DNA of 64,000 nt from Pannonibacter tanglangensis (lineage in GTDB: Bacteria > Pseudomonadota > Alphaproteobacteria > Rhizobiales > Stappiaceae): assembly GCF_009915685.1 (NCBI RefSeq), contig NZ_JAABLP010000002.1, one strand, 5' to 3'. The notes under the pieces were generated by a model. It saw only the letters and a list, made by a program, of their open reading frames with translations. It was not told where the DNA came from and ran no database searches. Shown piece by piece: positions 1 through 8,949 of this stretch. Made by a program: the position numbers and the translations under genes. Position 1 is the stretch's first letter; the number at the start of each line of letters is the position of its first letter.

Positions 1-370
1 CTTCCCCCGCGATCTGGCCCCCGACCAGGAAGGAGGCCGAGGGATCGCCATAGGGGTGGACGAAGCTCGCCTCGCGGGCCAGCACGTCGCGCAGGCAGTC
101 GCCGATCTTCTGGGTGGCGTCGAACAGGCTCGTGGCAAGGGTGAGGTCCCGGTGCGGATCGCCGTTGCCCCAGGCGTGGCGCAGCGACGAGATCACGGCC
201 TGGGTGGTTGCGAGGTTGCCAGCCGACAGGACCGTGATCAGCCGTTCGCCGGGTGTGGCGAAGGTCGACAGTTTGGAGACGGTCGCGATCTGGTCCACGC
301 CCGCGTTGGTGCGGGAGTCGGAGGCCATCACGAGCCCGTCCTCAAGGAGAATGCCCAGACAATACGTCAT
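1..370 (-). CDS. Proteasome-type protease (COG3484), 5' part only
   Basis: The gene starts at 370 and runs off the left edge, so only about 123 N-terminal residues are visible. The protein begins Met-Thr-Tyr-Cys-Leu-Gly and continues with a stretch reading DGLVMASDSRTNAG, which is the beta-subunit-like start of the Ntn-hydrolase family COG3484 (predicted proteasome-type protease). In this fold the Thr after the initiator Met would be the nucleophile once Met is removed. Members are common in alphaproteobacteria and often lie near a transglutaminase-like gene and an alpha-E (DUF403) gene, but those would be outside this window. The assignment rests on the pattern of the N-terminus; the substrate is unknown. 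Confidence 0.8.
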   Translation of the reverse strand, partial: MTYCLGILLEDGLVMASDSRTNAGVDQIATVSKLSTFATPGERLITVLSAGNLATTQAVISSLRHAWGNGDPHRDLTLATSLFDATQKIGDCLRDVLAREASFVHPYGDPSASFLVGGQIAGE

Positions 371-571
371 GTCGAATTGCTCGCCTGCTCGATAACCAAT
401 TCTAACCATGTCTCACGGAAGTGACCCCAAAGCTAACGCAGGGCGCATTTTGTCGGCGCAAGAGGGGTGCAGTTGACGGTTGCGGTAACGCTCGCGCAAT
501 AAATCTGACGCAAGGTCAACTCATCAGGCGGACAATATCTCTGCCCCGTAAGATCCCGGAGGACTGCTGGA

Positions 572-1279
572 ATGAAGAAGATCCTGCTCTCTGCAATTGC
601 TCTTGTCTGCTTCATGGGACATTCCAACGCAGCGGAAATCACGCTGACGACCGAAGATTACAAGCCTTACAATTTCATGGAGGGCGACAAGATCGTCGGC
701 ATCGGTGCAGATCAGGTCTTCGAGCTGATGAAGCGTGCCGGCGTTCCCTACAAGGCCGAGATGATGCAGTGGTCGCGGGCGATCGGCCTGGCCGAAAAGG
801 ACCCGAACACCTGCGTGTTCACCGCCTCCCACAGCGCGGAACGGGACAAGCGCTTCACCTGGGTCGAGCCGCTGTTCGTGGACCGCACCATCCTGATCCG
901 CAAGGCCGGCTCCAGCGTCGCGCCGAAGACGGTTGACGAGGCCAAGACCTTCCGGGTCGGGACCCAGGCGAAGGACTACACCGAGGATCTTCTGAAGACC
1001 GCCGGCTTCCCCACCATTGATCCTGCCAACAATCTCGAGCAGACGCTGAAGAAGCTCGAGGCCGGTCGTGTCGATCTGGTGGCCGTGTCGGGCTCCTTCT
1101 ACGAGAACCTGAAGAAGACCGGTGCCGCCGTCGAAGAGGCGTTCGTCATCAACGAGACCACGCTGTCGATGGCCTGCAACCTCAACACCGATCCGGCCAC
1201 GCTGGAGAAGATGCGCGCCGCGCTGAAGTCGATGATCGACGACGGCACGCAGGCCGCCATCCTTGCCAAGTATCAGTAA
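572..1279 (+). CDS. Periplasmic solute-binding protein, family 3 (amino-acid type)
   Basis: This 235-residue protein has a clear Sec signal peptide (MKKILLSAIALVCFMGHSNA, cleavage near residue 20) followed by a bacterial extracellular solute-binding protein family 3 fold: TLTTEDYKPYNF at the start of the first lobe, a pocket segment near VGIGADQVFELMKRAG, and a Cys pair (NTC and MAC) that may form a disulfide. The family captures polar amino acids or related compounds for ABC transport. No permease or ATPase gene is adjacent, so it is an orphan binding protein. A GGAGG ribosome site sits just before the ATG and a strong terminator follows the stop, so it is probably monocistronic. The ligand cannot be read from the sequence. 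Confidence 0.85.
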   Translation: MKKILLSAIALVCFMGHSNAAEITLTTEDYKPYNFMEGDKIVGIGADQVFELMKRAGVPYKAEMMQWSRAIGLAEKDPNTCVFTASHSAERDKRFTWVEPLFVDRTILIRKAGSSVAPKTVDEAKTFRVGTQAKDYTEDLLKTAGFPTIDPANNLEQTLKKLEAGRVDLVAVSGSFYENLKKTGAAVEEAFVINETTLSMACNLNTDPATLEKMRAALKSMIDDGTQAAILAKYQ

Positions 1280-1321
1280 CCGGTTTGCCTGCCTGTTTTC
1301 CTCCCAAGCCTCCTCTCAACT

Positions 1322-1350
1322 GGCCGCCCCTCCGGGCGGCCTTTCTTTTT
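1322..1350 (+). terminator. Intrinsic terminator after solute-binding protein
   Basis: A perfect 8-bp stem, GGCCGCCC with GGGCGGCC, closes a CTCC loop and is followed by TTTCTTTTT. It lies about 45 bases after the stop at 1279. Confidence 0.9.
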
Positions 1351-1462
1351 GCGGGGGGCGCGGGCGGGCGCGGCCCTTTACAAACGCCGGAGGGAACGGC
1401 ATAGCACCCCGGACGGCTTGCGTGCGCCGCCTCAGGCGCCGGTCAGCGATCAGGATCCCACG

Positions 1463-2440
1463 ATGACCCTTGCGAACGAACAGCTCGATCCTTCCCTGGA
1501 CACGGATACCGACACGGACAGGGGCGCGGATGCCGACTGCCCGGCGATGCTCAGGGCTGCGCCGTCGACGGTGGAGTTCAAGAAGCTGCGCAAGCGGCTG
1601 CTGCGCGAGGTGCGCCAGGCGATCGACGACTACGGCATGGTGCCGCCGGACGCGCATCAGAAGCGCCCCCGCTGGCTCGTCTGCCTGTCGGGCGGCAAGG
1701 ACAGCTACACGCTGCTGGCCGTGCTGATGGACCTGAAATGGCGCGGCCTGCTGCCGGTGGACCTGCTGGCCTGCAATCTGGACCAGGCGCAACCCGGCTT
1801 CCCGCCCGAGATCCTGCCGGCCTTCTTCGAGAAGAACGGCATCGAGAACATCATCGTGCGCGAGGACACCTATTCGATCGTCACGGCGAAGATCCCGGCG
1901 CACAAGACCTATTGCTCGCTGTGCTCGCGGCTGCGGCGCGGCATCCTGTACCGGATCGCGCGCGAGCAGGGCTGCGAGGCGATCGTGCTGGGGCACCACC
2001 GCGAGGACATCCTCGAGACCTTCTTCATGAACCTGTTCCACGGCGGGCGTCTGGCGTCGATGCCGCCCAAGCTGGTCAATGACGAGGGGGACCTGCTGGT
2101 GCTGCGTCCGCTCGCCTATTGCGCCGAGAGCGACGTGGCACGCTATGCGGCAGCCATGCAGTTTCCGATCATTCCCTGCAACCTCTGCGGCTCGCAGGAT
2201 GGCCTGCAGCGCGAGGAGGTCAAGCGCATGCTGATGGACTGGGAACGTGCCTCTCCGGGCCGCCTGGGCGTCATGGCGCGGGCGCTGGCCCACACCCGGC
2301 CGTCGCATCTCCTCGACCGGTCTTTGTTCGATTTCGTCTCGGTGCGCCCCGGCGAGAGCACCGGCAAGGAAGCGCGCGACAACGAGGAGCCCTGCGGCGC
2401 CGGTCTTGCGATGACGCGGAACCTGTTTGCGGCCGAGTAG
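1463..2440 (+). CDS. ttcA: tRNA 2-thiocytidine(32) synthetase TtcA
   Basis: TtcA is an ATP-dependent, iron-sulfur enzyme that thiolates cytidine 32 of certain tRNAs. The 325-residue model has the PP-loop SGGKDS at residues 76-81, a CSLC pair (in TYCSLCSRLRRG) and a third Cys in PCNLCGSQ, the usual arrangement for the labile cluster, plus LGHHREDI. The frame stays open upstream to a TTG at 1349, but that lies in the preceding terminator, so the ATG at 1463 is preferred. The N-terminal 30 residues are acidic and low complexity (DTDTDTD), longer than in E. coli TtcA. The gene stands alone, facing a small convergent gene. Confidence 0.93.
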   Translation: MTLANEQLDPSLDTDTDTDRGADADCPAMLRAAPSTVEFKKLRKRLLREVRQAIDDYGMVPPDAHQKRPRWLVCLSGGKDSYTLLAVLMDLKWRGLLPVDLLACNLDQAQPGFPPEILPAFFEKNGIENIIVREDTYSIVTAKIPAHKTYCSLCSRLRRGILYRIAREQGCEAIVLGHHREDILETFFMNLFHGGRLASMPPKLVNDEGDLLVLRPLAYCAESDVARYAAAMQFPIIPCNLCGSQDGLQREEVKRMLMDWERASPGRLGVMARALAHTRPSHLLDRSLFDFVSVRPGESTGKEARDNEEPCGAGLAMTRNLFAAE

Positions 2441-2501
2441 GACGGTCCCATCGCTGGTCCGGGCAGGGCCCGGGCCGGCAGCTTCGCACTCGGATCCCGA
2501 G

Positions 2502-2589
2502 ACCGGTTCCCCCGCAATGGCCCCCCGAAACGGCGAGCCGGGACTGGTCGCCCGGGACTGGACGCCCTGAACTGGCATCCTCGCTTTGG
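2502..2589. repeat. Degenerate 14-bp tandem repeat between ttcA and a small secreted gene
   Basis: The motif RACTGG and close variants recur at 2502, 2516, 2529, 2543, 2557, 2571 and 2585, that is every 13-14 bases. The three central units (GGACTGGTCGCCCG, GGACTGGACGCCCT and GAACTGGCATCCTC) are the best preserved. No coding frame is supported here. It resembles 14-bp arrays in other spacers of this window. Confidence 0.6.
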
Positions 2590-2669
2590 CGCGATCCGGG
2601 CTGCCATGCCTTGCGTGGCTGCACAAGCCGGTCAGACGGGCAGGGCGATCCGCGGCTTCGCCGGCCGGA

Positions 2670-2960
2670 TCAGGAGCCGGCCTCGTAGCGGCCCTTGAAG
2701 CCGCCGGCGGGCGCATTGCGCATCAACACCACGACGCCCTCGCTCGCCGGCCGCGATCCGGCAGCAGCGACACCGCCATGCGGCTGGCAGAGGTCTTCGG
2801 CAGAACGGCCCTGGGCCGGCACGAACAGCATGACGCTGGCACAGCTGACGCGGGTCAGCTCGTTGTCCTGGCCGAGCAGGCCGGGCGTGTTGGCAACGGC
2901 CACGGCGCTGACAATGAGCGCCGATGCGGCAAAAGCAAAAAGGCTGGTGGTCTTCAGCAT
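2670..2960 (-). CDS. Small secreted protein of unknown function
   Basis: This 96-residue protein starts with a typical Sec signal peptide (MLKTTSLFAFAASALIVSAV followed by AVA, then NTPG), predicted to be cut near residue 25. The mature part of about 70 residues has two cysteines (in VSCASV and DLCQPHGG), which could pair in the periplasm, and ends in a Gly-rich tail. The frame continues upstream to 3044, but the ATG at 2960 has a GGGGA ribosome site and begins exactly at the signal peptide, so it is chosen. No known domain is recognised. It faces ttcA convergently and is separated from grxD by about 200 bases. Confidence 0.6.
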   Translation of the reverse strand: MLKTTSLFAFAASALIVSAVAVANTPGLLGQDNELTRVSCASVMLFVPAQGRSAEDLCQPHGGVAAAGSRPASEGVVVLMRNAPAGGFKGRYEAGS

Positions 2961-3094
2961 GGTCCCCGCTCCCTGACATCCGGCTGGTCCGGTCTTGGTA
3001 CGGAGAATGGCGGTACACGACTGTACTGACCCTGAATCCGGCATTCACCTGCCATTCAGGTTAGGCTGCTCGGCAAAATTTGCCTAGCTGACAG

Positions 3095-3127
3095 CAAAGG
3101 ACCGGCTGACGCTGGGGCAGCCGGTCC
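3095..3127 (-). terminator. Hairpin terminator after grxD
   Basis: GGACCGGCTG and CAGCCGGTCC form a perfect 10-bp stem around a 9-base loop. Read on the minus strand it follows grxD and is trailed by a short TTTGCTGT tract, so it is a moderate intrinsic terminator. Confidence 0.65.
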
Positions 3128-3167
3128 ACAGATTTCTGGTTGCAGGCCGCGCCAGAGGGCGCGCGGG

Positions 3168-3488
3168 TCAGGCCGCGACGCCCTTTTCCGCGAACAGCGC
3201 CTGCAGTTCCTGGTTCTGGAACATCTCGCGGACGATGTCACAGCCGCCGACGAACTCGCCCTTGACGTAGAGCTGGGGGATCGTCGGCCAGTTGGTGAAG
3301 TCCTTGATGCCCTGGCGCAGCTCGGCGTCCTCGAGCACGTTGATGCCCTTGTAGGGCACGCCGAGATAATCGAGGATCTGCACGACCTGGCCGGAGAACC
3401 CGCACTGCGGGAAGTTCGGCGTGCCCTTCATGAACAGCACCACGTCGTTGGTCTCGACTTCGTTCTTGATCCAGTTCTGAATGCTCAT
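3168..3488 (-). CDS. grxD: Monothiol glutaredoxin, Grx4/GrxD type
   Basis: This 106-residue CGFS-type glutaredoxin binds a [2Fe-2S] cluster with glutathione and passes it to iron-sulfur proteins, usually with a BolA partner. The active motif CGFS is at residues 29-32 and the preceding FMKGTP segment carries the Lys that contacts glutathione. WPTIPQLYVKGEFVGGCDI forms the cis-Pro and C-terminal glutathione site. Length and order match the family over its whole extent. The bolA gene lies directly upstream on the same strand (62-base gap), so the two probably form one transcript, as in many alphaproteobacteria. Confidence 0.95.
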   Translation of the reverse strand: MSIQNWIKNEVETNDVVLFMKGTPNFPQCGFSGQVVQILDYLGVPYKGINVLEDAELRQGIKDFTNWPTIPQLYVKGEFVGGCDIVREMFQNQELQALFAEKGVAA

Positions 3489-3550
3489 CGCTTCATCCTT
3501 GTGAGAACGGGCCGCAGGCGGCCCGCAGGAATGGTGTCCCTCGGACGGGA

Positions 3551-3784
3551 TCAGTCCGGTGCGTTGGTCTGCAGCGCCAGGGCGTGGAGCGTCCCGCCCA
3601 TGTTGCCCTTCAGGGCCTGGTAGACCATCTGGTGTTGCTGGACGCGGCTCTTGCCGCGGAAGGCCTCGGAGACAACGTTGGCTGCATAGTGATCGCCATC
3701 GCCCGCCAGATCGCGCACCTCGACCTTGGCGTCCGGCAGGGCGGCCTTGATCAGGGTGATGATTTCATTCGCGTCCATCGGCAT
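3551..3784 (-). CDS. bolA: BolA-family protein
   Basis: This 77-residue protein is a short BolA/IbaG-type protein: an alpha-beta fold with VEVRDLAGDGDHYAANVVSE and the helix-turn segment RVQQHQMVYQALKG, ending GTLHALALQT. The His in HALAL and the one in GDGDHY are the usual ligands when BolA pairs with a CGFS glutaredoxin around a [2Fe-2S] cluster. It lies upstream of grxD and downstream of purL on the minus strand, the order seen in many Rhizobiales. Expected role: iron-sulfur or iron regulation; direct DNA binding is less likely for this short form. Confidence 0.92.
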   Translation of the reverse strand: MPMDANEIITLIKAALPDAKVEVRDLAGDGDHYAANVVSEAFRGKSRVQQHQMVYQALKGNMGGTLHALALQTNAPD

Positions 3785-3881
3785 CGGTCAGACCCTTTTT
3801 CCCTCTGAATTCCGGATGACCTGACGGCGGTGGCCGTCAGGCCCTGTGCGTTTCCTTGCCGGCGGCGTGTGCCCCTCAGGT

Positions 3882-6080
3882 TCACCGTGCCGACATGAAG
3901 GCCGGGAACCATTCTTCATGCGCCGCGCGCAGCTTTGCAACGGATATGGTGAGGATGCCCTCGACAGTCAAATCCGTTCCCCCGGTGGTGCCGAGGCGGC
4001 GGATGTCGATGCCGGCATCCAGCGCGTCCTCGATGGCCGCATCGGCCGCGTCGGCGGGGACGGTGACCACGTAGCGGCCCTGGTCCTCGCCGAACAGGGC
4101 GGCGTGGGCAGGCCCCTCGATGCGGACCTGCGCGCCGAGATCGCCAGCCATGGCCATCTCGGCCAGGGCCACGGCGAGGCCGCCGGAGGAGATGTCATGC
4201 ACCGCCGTGACGCGGCGCGCGCGGATCCAGCCGCGCACCAGGTCCCCGTTGCGGCGCTCTGCGGCCAGGTCGACCGGCGGCGGTGCGCCTTCTTCGCGGC
4301 CGAGGATCTCGGCCAGATACTGGCTGGCGCCCAGATGGCTGCCCTGGCCGCCGATCAGCAGGATGGTCTCGCCGGCGCGCGCGAAGGCGATGCGGGCGCT
4401 GACCGTGACATCATCCAGCAGGCCGACGCCGGCGATGGCCGGGGTGGGCAGGATGGCCTGGCCGTGCGTCTCGTTGTAGAGCGAGACGTTGCCGGAGACG
4501 ACGGGGAAGTCGAGAGCGCGGCAGGCTTCGCCGATGCCTTTGATGCAGCCGACGAACTGGCCCATGATCTCCGGCTTTTCCGGGTTGCCGAAGTTGAGGT
4601 TGTCGGTGATCGCGAGCGGCTCGGCGCCGACCGCGGTCAGGTTGCGCCAGACTTCGGCGACGGCCTGCTTGCCGCCTTCGACCGGATCGGCCTCGCAGTA
4701 GCGCGGCGTCACGTCGGCGGAGAAGGCGAGGCCCTTGCCGGCGCCATTGACGCGGATGACGCCCGCATCGCCGCCGGGACGCTGGGCCGTGTTGCCCTGG
4801 ATCAGCGTGTCATACTGCTCGTAGACCCAGCGGCGCGACCCGCCGTTGGCCCCGCCGACGAGCCTCACCAGCGCGTCCGCATAGTCGGCCGGCTCGGCCA
4901 CGTCGCTTGCAGCCAGCAGCGGGCGCTTCGGGCTTTCGATCCACGGGCGGTCATACTCCGGCGCCTGGTCGCCGAGTTCCTTGATCGGCAGGTCGGCAAC
5001 CACCTCGCCCTGATGCTTGATGATGAAGCGCAGCGTGTTGGTGGTCTTGCCGACGATGGCGAAGTCGAGACCCCACTTGACGAAGATCGCCTTGGCTTCC
5101 TCTTCCTTCTCCGGCCTGAGCACCATGAGCATGCGCTCCTGGCTTTCCGACAGCATCATCTCGTAGGCGGTCATGCGCTCCTCGCGCACCGGCACCATGT
5201 CGAGATCGAGCTCGATGCCGAGGTCGCCCTTGGCACCCATCTCGACGGCCGAGCAGGTGAGGCCGGCCGCGCCCATGTCCTGGATCGCGATGACCGCGCC
5301 GGACGCCATCAGTTCAAGGCAGGCTTCCAGCAGGCACTTCTCGGTGAAGGGGTCACCCACCTGAACGGTCGGGCGCTTTTCCTCGATGCTGTCGTCGAAC
5401 TCGGCCGAGGCCATGGTTGCGCCGCCGACGCCGTCACGGCCCGTCTTCGCGCCGAGATAGACGACGGGAAGGCCGACGCCTTCCGCCTTGGAGAGGAAAA
5501 TGCCGTCTTTCTTCGCAAGGCCTGCTGCAAAGGCGTTGACGAGGCAGTTGCCGTTGTAGCGGGCGTGGAACTCCACCTCGCCGCCAACCGTCGGCACGCC
5601 GAAGGAATTGCCATAGCCGCCGACGCCAGCGACGACGCCCGAAACGAGATGGCGGGTGCGCGGATGGTCCGGCGCGCCGAAGCGCAGCGCGTTCATCGCG
5701 GCAACAGGGCGCGCGCCCATGGTGAAGACGTCGCGCAGGATGCCGCCGACGCCCGTCGCCGCGCCCTGGTAGGGCTCGATGTAGGACGGGTGGTTGTGGC
5801 TTTCCATCTTGAAGACGACCACGTCATCGTCGCCGATGTCGACCACACCGGCGTTCTCGCCCGGGCCCTGGACCACACGCGGGCCAGTGATCGGCAAGGT
5901 CTTCAGCCACTTCTTCGAGGACTTGTAGGAACAGTGCTCGTTCCACATGGCCGAGAAGATGCCCAGTTCCGTGAAGGTCGGCTCGCGGCCGATCAGGTCG
6001 AGGATCCGCTGGTATTCGTCGGGCTTCAGGCCGTGGGCCGCGACGAGGTCCGGGGTGATCTTGATGTCGTTCGGGATCAT
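3882..6080 (-). CDS. purL: Phosphoribosylformylglycinamidine synthase subunit PurL
   Basis: PurL is the large ATP-dependent subunit that converts FGAR to FGAM in purine synthesis, working with PurQ (glutaminase) and PurS. The 732-residue model is normal for small-type PurL and starts MIPNDIKITPDLV, with the signature SAMWNEHCSYKSS at about residues 43-55. The Gly-rich substrate-binding segments GATGVGGILRD, FGVPTVGGEVEFH and QDMGAAGLTCSAVEMG are all present. An in-frame Met two codons earlier (6086) is equally possible. The open frame extends far upstream to 6962, but that extension overlaps the divergent chemoreceptor gene and shows no PurL similarity. purS and purQ lie separately at 9.4-10.4 kb. 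Confidence 0.96.
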   Translation of the reverse strand: MIPNDIKITPDLVAAHGLKPDEYQRILDLIGREPTFTELGIFSAMWNEHCSYKSSKKWLKTLPITGPRVVQGPGENAGVVDIGDDDVVVFKMESHNHPSYIEPYQGAATGVGGILRDVFTMGARPVAAMNALRFGAPDHPRTRHLVSGVVAGVGGYGNSFGVPTVGGEVEFHARYNGNCLVNAFAAGLAKKDGIFLSKAEGVGLPVVYLGAKTGRDGVGGATMASAEFDDSIEEKRPTVQVGDPFTEKCLLEACLELMASGAVIAIQDMGAAGLTCSAVEMGAKGDLGIELDLDMVPVREERMTAYEMMLSESQERMLMVLRPEKEEEAKAIFVKWGLDFAIVGKTTNTLRFIIKHQGEVVADLPIKELGDQAPEYDRPWIESPKRPLLAASDVAEPADYADALVRLVGGANGGSRRWVYEQYDTLIQGNTAQRPGGDAGVIRVNGAGKGLAFSADVTPRYCEADPVEGGKQAVAEVWRNLTAVGAEPLAITDNLNFGNPEKPEIMGQFVGCIKGIGEACRALDFPVVSGNVSLYNETHGQAILPTPAIAGVGLLDDVTVSARIAFARAGETILLIGGQGSHLGASQYLAEILGREEGAPPPVDLAAERRNGDLVRGWIRARRVTAVHDISSGGLAVALAEMAMAGDLGAQVRIEGPAHAALFGEDQGRYVVTVPADAADAAIEDALDAGIDIRRLGTTGGTDLTVEGILTISVAKLRAAHEEWFPAFMSAR

Positions 6081-6289
6081 GGGCATCCGCTTCTTTGCGC
6101 AAGGGACAGTGCCGGGGGCGGTTCGAGCCCCCTTTAACAGATCACCGCCGGGAATGGGAGGGCTTCGGGGGTCAAAAGCACAGGCTTGGCGCGGATTGCT
6201 GCCGGGGCGGGGCGCCCCTGCTTGCCGGCGGCGGTGTGCACCAAGTCTAGGATGACCCTGCGTCATTTTCTCGAGCCTGGCGCCTTGCG

Positions 6290-6304
6290 TTAAGTCTTCG
6301 TTCA
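6290..6304 (+). promoter_or_regulatory. Weak CtrA-like half-site pair upstream of chemoreceptor
   Basis: TTAA, seven bases, then TTCA: one mismatch to the TTAA-N7-TTAA core of CtrA boxes. It lies about 45 bases before the ATG at 6349. A single-mismatch site can arise by chance in 64 kb, so this is only suggestive. Confidence 0.25.
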
Positions 6305-6348
6305 GCCTGTCGTCGTAGCTATCGTTAGAAATGACGAAGGGGAAGACC

Positions 6349-7716
6349 ATGTTTCGTTTCAAGACTGCCACGCCCGCATCCGAGACTGCCGCAAGCAAAG
6401 CCCCTGATCTTTCCGTCGTGGCCATCGTCAGCGCCCTGCGCGCCCTGGAAGCCCGCGCCCCGCTGAGCGGGATCGAGGCGCTGCCGGCCGACATCGCGGT
6501 TGCCCTGACCTCGCTGGCAGCGACGCTGGCGCGCCAGGACGAGACGCAGCTGGGCCAGACGGTGGACTTTTCGGTCCAGGCCAGCGAGGCCATGGCCGCG
6601 ACGGCCCGCATCACCGGCAAGATCCGGGCCACGGACCGGCAGGCTTCGGTGATGGCGGCGAGCGTCGACGAGATGACCGCGTCGATCGAGCAGATCTCGC
6701 ACACTGCCAACGAGGCGGCGACCTCGATGGAGGTGGCGCATGAGTCGCTGCATTCGGGCGCCGGTGCCACCCGCAAGGCCGCTATTTCCTCGCGGCAGAT
6801 CGGCGATTCCTTCGACAAGATGAGCGAGAGCGCGCGCCAGCTGGCGCTCGCGGCCGAGCAGATCGGCACCTTCGTCGCCACCATTGACGGTCTGGCGCAG
6901 CAGACCAACCTGCTCGCCCTCAATGCGACCATCGAGGCGGCCCGTGCCGGCGAGGCCGGCAAGGGCTTTGCGGTCGTGGCCAGCGAGGTGAAGCAGCTCT
7001 CCGGTCAGACGCAGAAGGCGACCGACGACATCCGCGCCCGCATCGAGCGCCTGCAGGTGCATGTCGGCGAGGTGATGGCGGCGGTCGACGACGTCCAGGG
7101 TCTCGTGGGCGAGAGCGTCGAGCAGTCGGAAGACGCGGCCTCCAAGATCGGCTCGGTCCTGGACCATGTCGGCGGCAACACCTCGCGGATGAATGCCATT
7201 GCCGGCCTGCTGAGCCAGCAGAGCGAGGCCGTGCGCGAGATTGCGAAGGGCCTGCATGCGGTCGCCCGCCATTCCGAGACGGCGGCCGGTCATGCCGACA
7301 GCGTGATCCGGGCGGTCGGCAGTTCCGAGACCATCATCACCGCGCAGTTTGCCGAGCTCGACAAGCGCGAGATCCGCAACTATGTGCTGCATCGCGCCAA
7401 GTCCGATCACCTGTTGTGGAAGAAGCGGCTCTCGGAACTGCTCGTCGGCCTGAAGAACCTGCACAACGACGAGCTCAACGATCACCACTCCTGCCGGCTC
7501 GGCAAGTGGTACGACGGGGTCCGCGATCCGAAACTGCGCAACCATCCCTCCTTCGCGGCGCTGCTGCCGGTCCACGAGGCGGTGCACCGCTTCGGCCGGC
7601 AGGCCGCCAGCCTGCATGCCGCCGGCGACAAGGATGGTGCGCTGAAAGCCATGGCCGAGATGGAAAAGGCCTCGCAGGAGGTCATCCGCCACATCGACGG
7701 GCTGCTCAGGGCCTGA
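6349..7716 (+). CDS. Soluble methyl-accepting chemotaxis protein with C-terminal CZB domain
   Basis: The 455-residue protein has no membrane segment. A long coiled-coil signalling domain contains the conserved hairpin tip IDGLAQQTNLLALNATIEA with EAGKGFAVVASEVKQLS (about residues 179-218), which contacts CheA and CheW. The C-terminal ~105 residues form a chemoreceptor zinc-binding (CZB) domain with His354 (DHLLWKK), Cys382 (SCRLGKWY), His409 and His413 (PVHEAVH), the expected 3-His-1-Cys site. Related CZB receptors sense zinc or hypochlorite. The ATG at 6349 has an AAGGGGA ribosome site; the in-frame ATG at 6331 does not. No other chemotaxis gene is nearby. Confidence 0.93.
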   Translation: MFRFKTATPASETAASKAPDLSVVAIVSALRALEARAPLSGIEALPADIAVALTSLAATLARQDETQLGQTVDFSVQASEAMAATARITGKIRATDRQASVMAASVDEMTASIEQISHTANEAATSMEVAHESLHSGAGATRKAAISSRQIGDSFDKMSESARQLALAAEQIGTFVATIDGLAQQTNLLALNATIEAARAGEAGKGFAVVASEVKQLSGQTQKATDDIRARIERLQVHVGEVMAAVDDVQGLVGESVEQSEDAASKIGSVLDHVGGNTSRMNAIAGLLSQQSEAVREIAKGLHAVARHSETAAGHADSVIRAVGSSETIITAQFAELDKREIRNYVLHRAKSDHLLWKKRLSELLVGLKNLHNDELNDHHSCRLGKWYDGVRDPKLRNHPSFAALLPVHEAVHRFGRQAASLHAAGDKDGALKAMAEMEKASQEVIRHIDGLLRA

Positions 7717-7795
7717 TCTGCCTGCAGGTCCCGTTCGCCTGATTGCCTGTCCACCTTGCATCCTGTCGCCCCCGGGCGCAGGATGCCTTTTCATG

Positions 7796-8767
7796 TCATG
7801 CGGCTGCCTCGCGAGCCGTGGCGAGCACGCACAGGAGCTCGAACAGCAGCGATGCGCCGAGCCAGGCGGTGCCGCCTGACGGATCGAACGGGGGCGACAC
7901 CTCGACCAGATCCGCGCCGACGATGTTGAGACCGGAGAGCTTGCGGATCATCCGCTGTGCCTGGAACGAGGTAAAGCCGCCGATCTCGGGCGTGCCGGTG
8001 CCCGGGGCGAAGGCCGGATCGATGCCGTCGATGTCGAAGGTGACATAGGTCGGCTCGCGCCCGACGCGCTCGCGCACCTCGTCCATCACATGCTCGACGC
8101 CGCGCTCCATCAGTTCCTCGATCATGATGATGCGCACGCCCTGGGCCTCGCCCCAGGCAATGTCCTCGCCGTCATACATGGTGCCGCGGATGCCGATCTG
8201 GATGACCCGTTCGGGATCCAGAAGCTCCTCTTCGATGGCGCGGCGGAAGGGCGTGCCGTGGGTATAGCGGAAGCCGCCGAAATAGCCGTCGAAGAGATCG
8301 GTATGGGCGTCGAACTGGACCATCCCGAGCGGCCCCTGCCGGGCGAGGGCCCTCAGGATCGGCAGGGAGACGAGATGGTCGCCGCCGGCGGAAAGGGGCG
8401 TGATGCCGAGATCCATCACCTGGTCGTAGAAGCCCGTGATGCGGGCCAGCGCGTCCTGCACATCCGCCGGGTTCACCGGCGCATCGCCAAGATCGGCGCA
8501 GCGCGCCAGCCTGAACGGATTGACGCCCGTGTGCGGATGCACCTGGCGGATCATGGTCGAGAGGTCGCGCAGCTGTCGCGGACCATGGCGGGCGCCGGCA
8601 CGGTTGGTGGTCCCGCCGTCCCAGGGCACCCCGATCAGGCCGATGTCGACATCGGCGGCGCGGTCGTCGGCCATGCCGACATGCGGCAGGCGCATGAAGG
8701 TCGGAATTCCGGCAAAGCGCGGCAGGTCAAAGCCGGACACCGGCTGGAAGAAGTCATCGCCCGTCAT
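7796..8767 (-). CDS. speB: Agmatinase / ureohydrolase family protein
   Basis: Ureohydrolases remove urea from agmatine or related guanidino compounds using a Mn2+ pair. The 323-residue model has all metal-binding motifs: GGDH (128-131), FDAHTD (152-157) and DIDGIDP (245-251). The context PAFAPGTGTPEIGG is typical of the agmatinase branch rather than arginase. The exact substrate (agmatine, guanidinobutyrate or guanidinopropionate) cannot be fixed from sequence alone. The frame continues upstream into an inverted repeat region; the ATG at 8767 begins the family match. It lies alone between a chemoreceptor (convergent) and the DUF2164-purQ group. Confidence 0.88.
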   Translation of the reverse strand: MTGDDFFQPVSGFDLPRFAGIPTFMRLPHVGMADDRAADVDIGLIGVPWDGGTTNRAGARHGPRQLRDLSTMIRQVHPHTGVNPFRLARCADLGDAPVNPADVQDALARITGFYDQVMDLGITPLSAGGDHLVSLPILRALARQGPLGMVQFDAHTDLFDGYFGGFRYTHGTPFRRAIEEELLDPERVIQIGIRGTMYDGEDIAWGEAQGVRIIMIEELMERGVEHVMDEVRERVGREPTYVTFDIDGIDPAFAPGTGTPEIGGFTSFQAQRMIRKLSGLNIVGADLVEVSPPFDPSGGTAWLGASLLFELLCVLATAREAAA

Positions 8768-8949
8768 CAGTCCCCCCCATTTTGCGCCAGCATGCACATC
8801 GGCACCGGGAGGGGCAAGGGGAGGGGGCGGCAAGGGGAGGGGAGCGGCAAGGGCAGCGGCTGCGTGCCCGGCAAGTCGAGACGTCGAGTGGAAGGCCCTG
8901 GTCCCTTCAGTCGAACAGCCGTTTGTCGTCCTGGAGTGGTCAGGAGCCG

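Noticed and set aside
3846..6137. Long plus-strand open frame antisense to purL
   Set aside because: No domain and overlaps the well-supported PurL sequence entirely.
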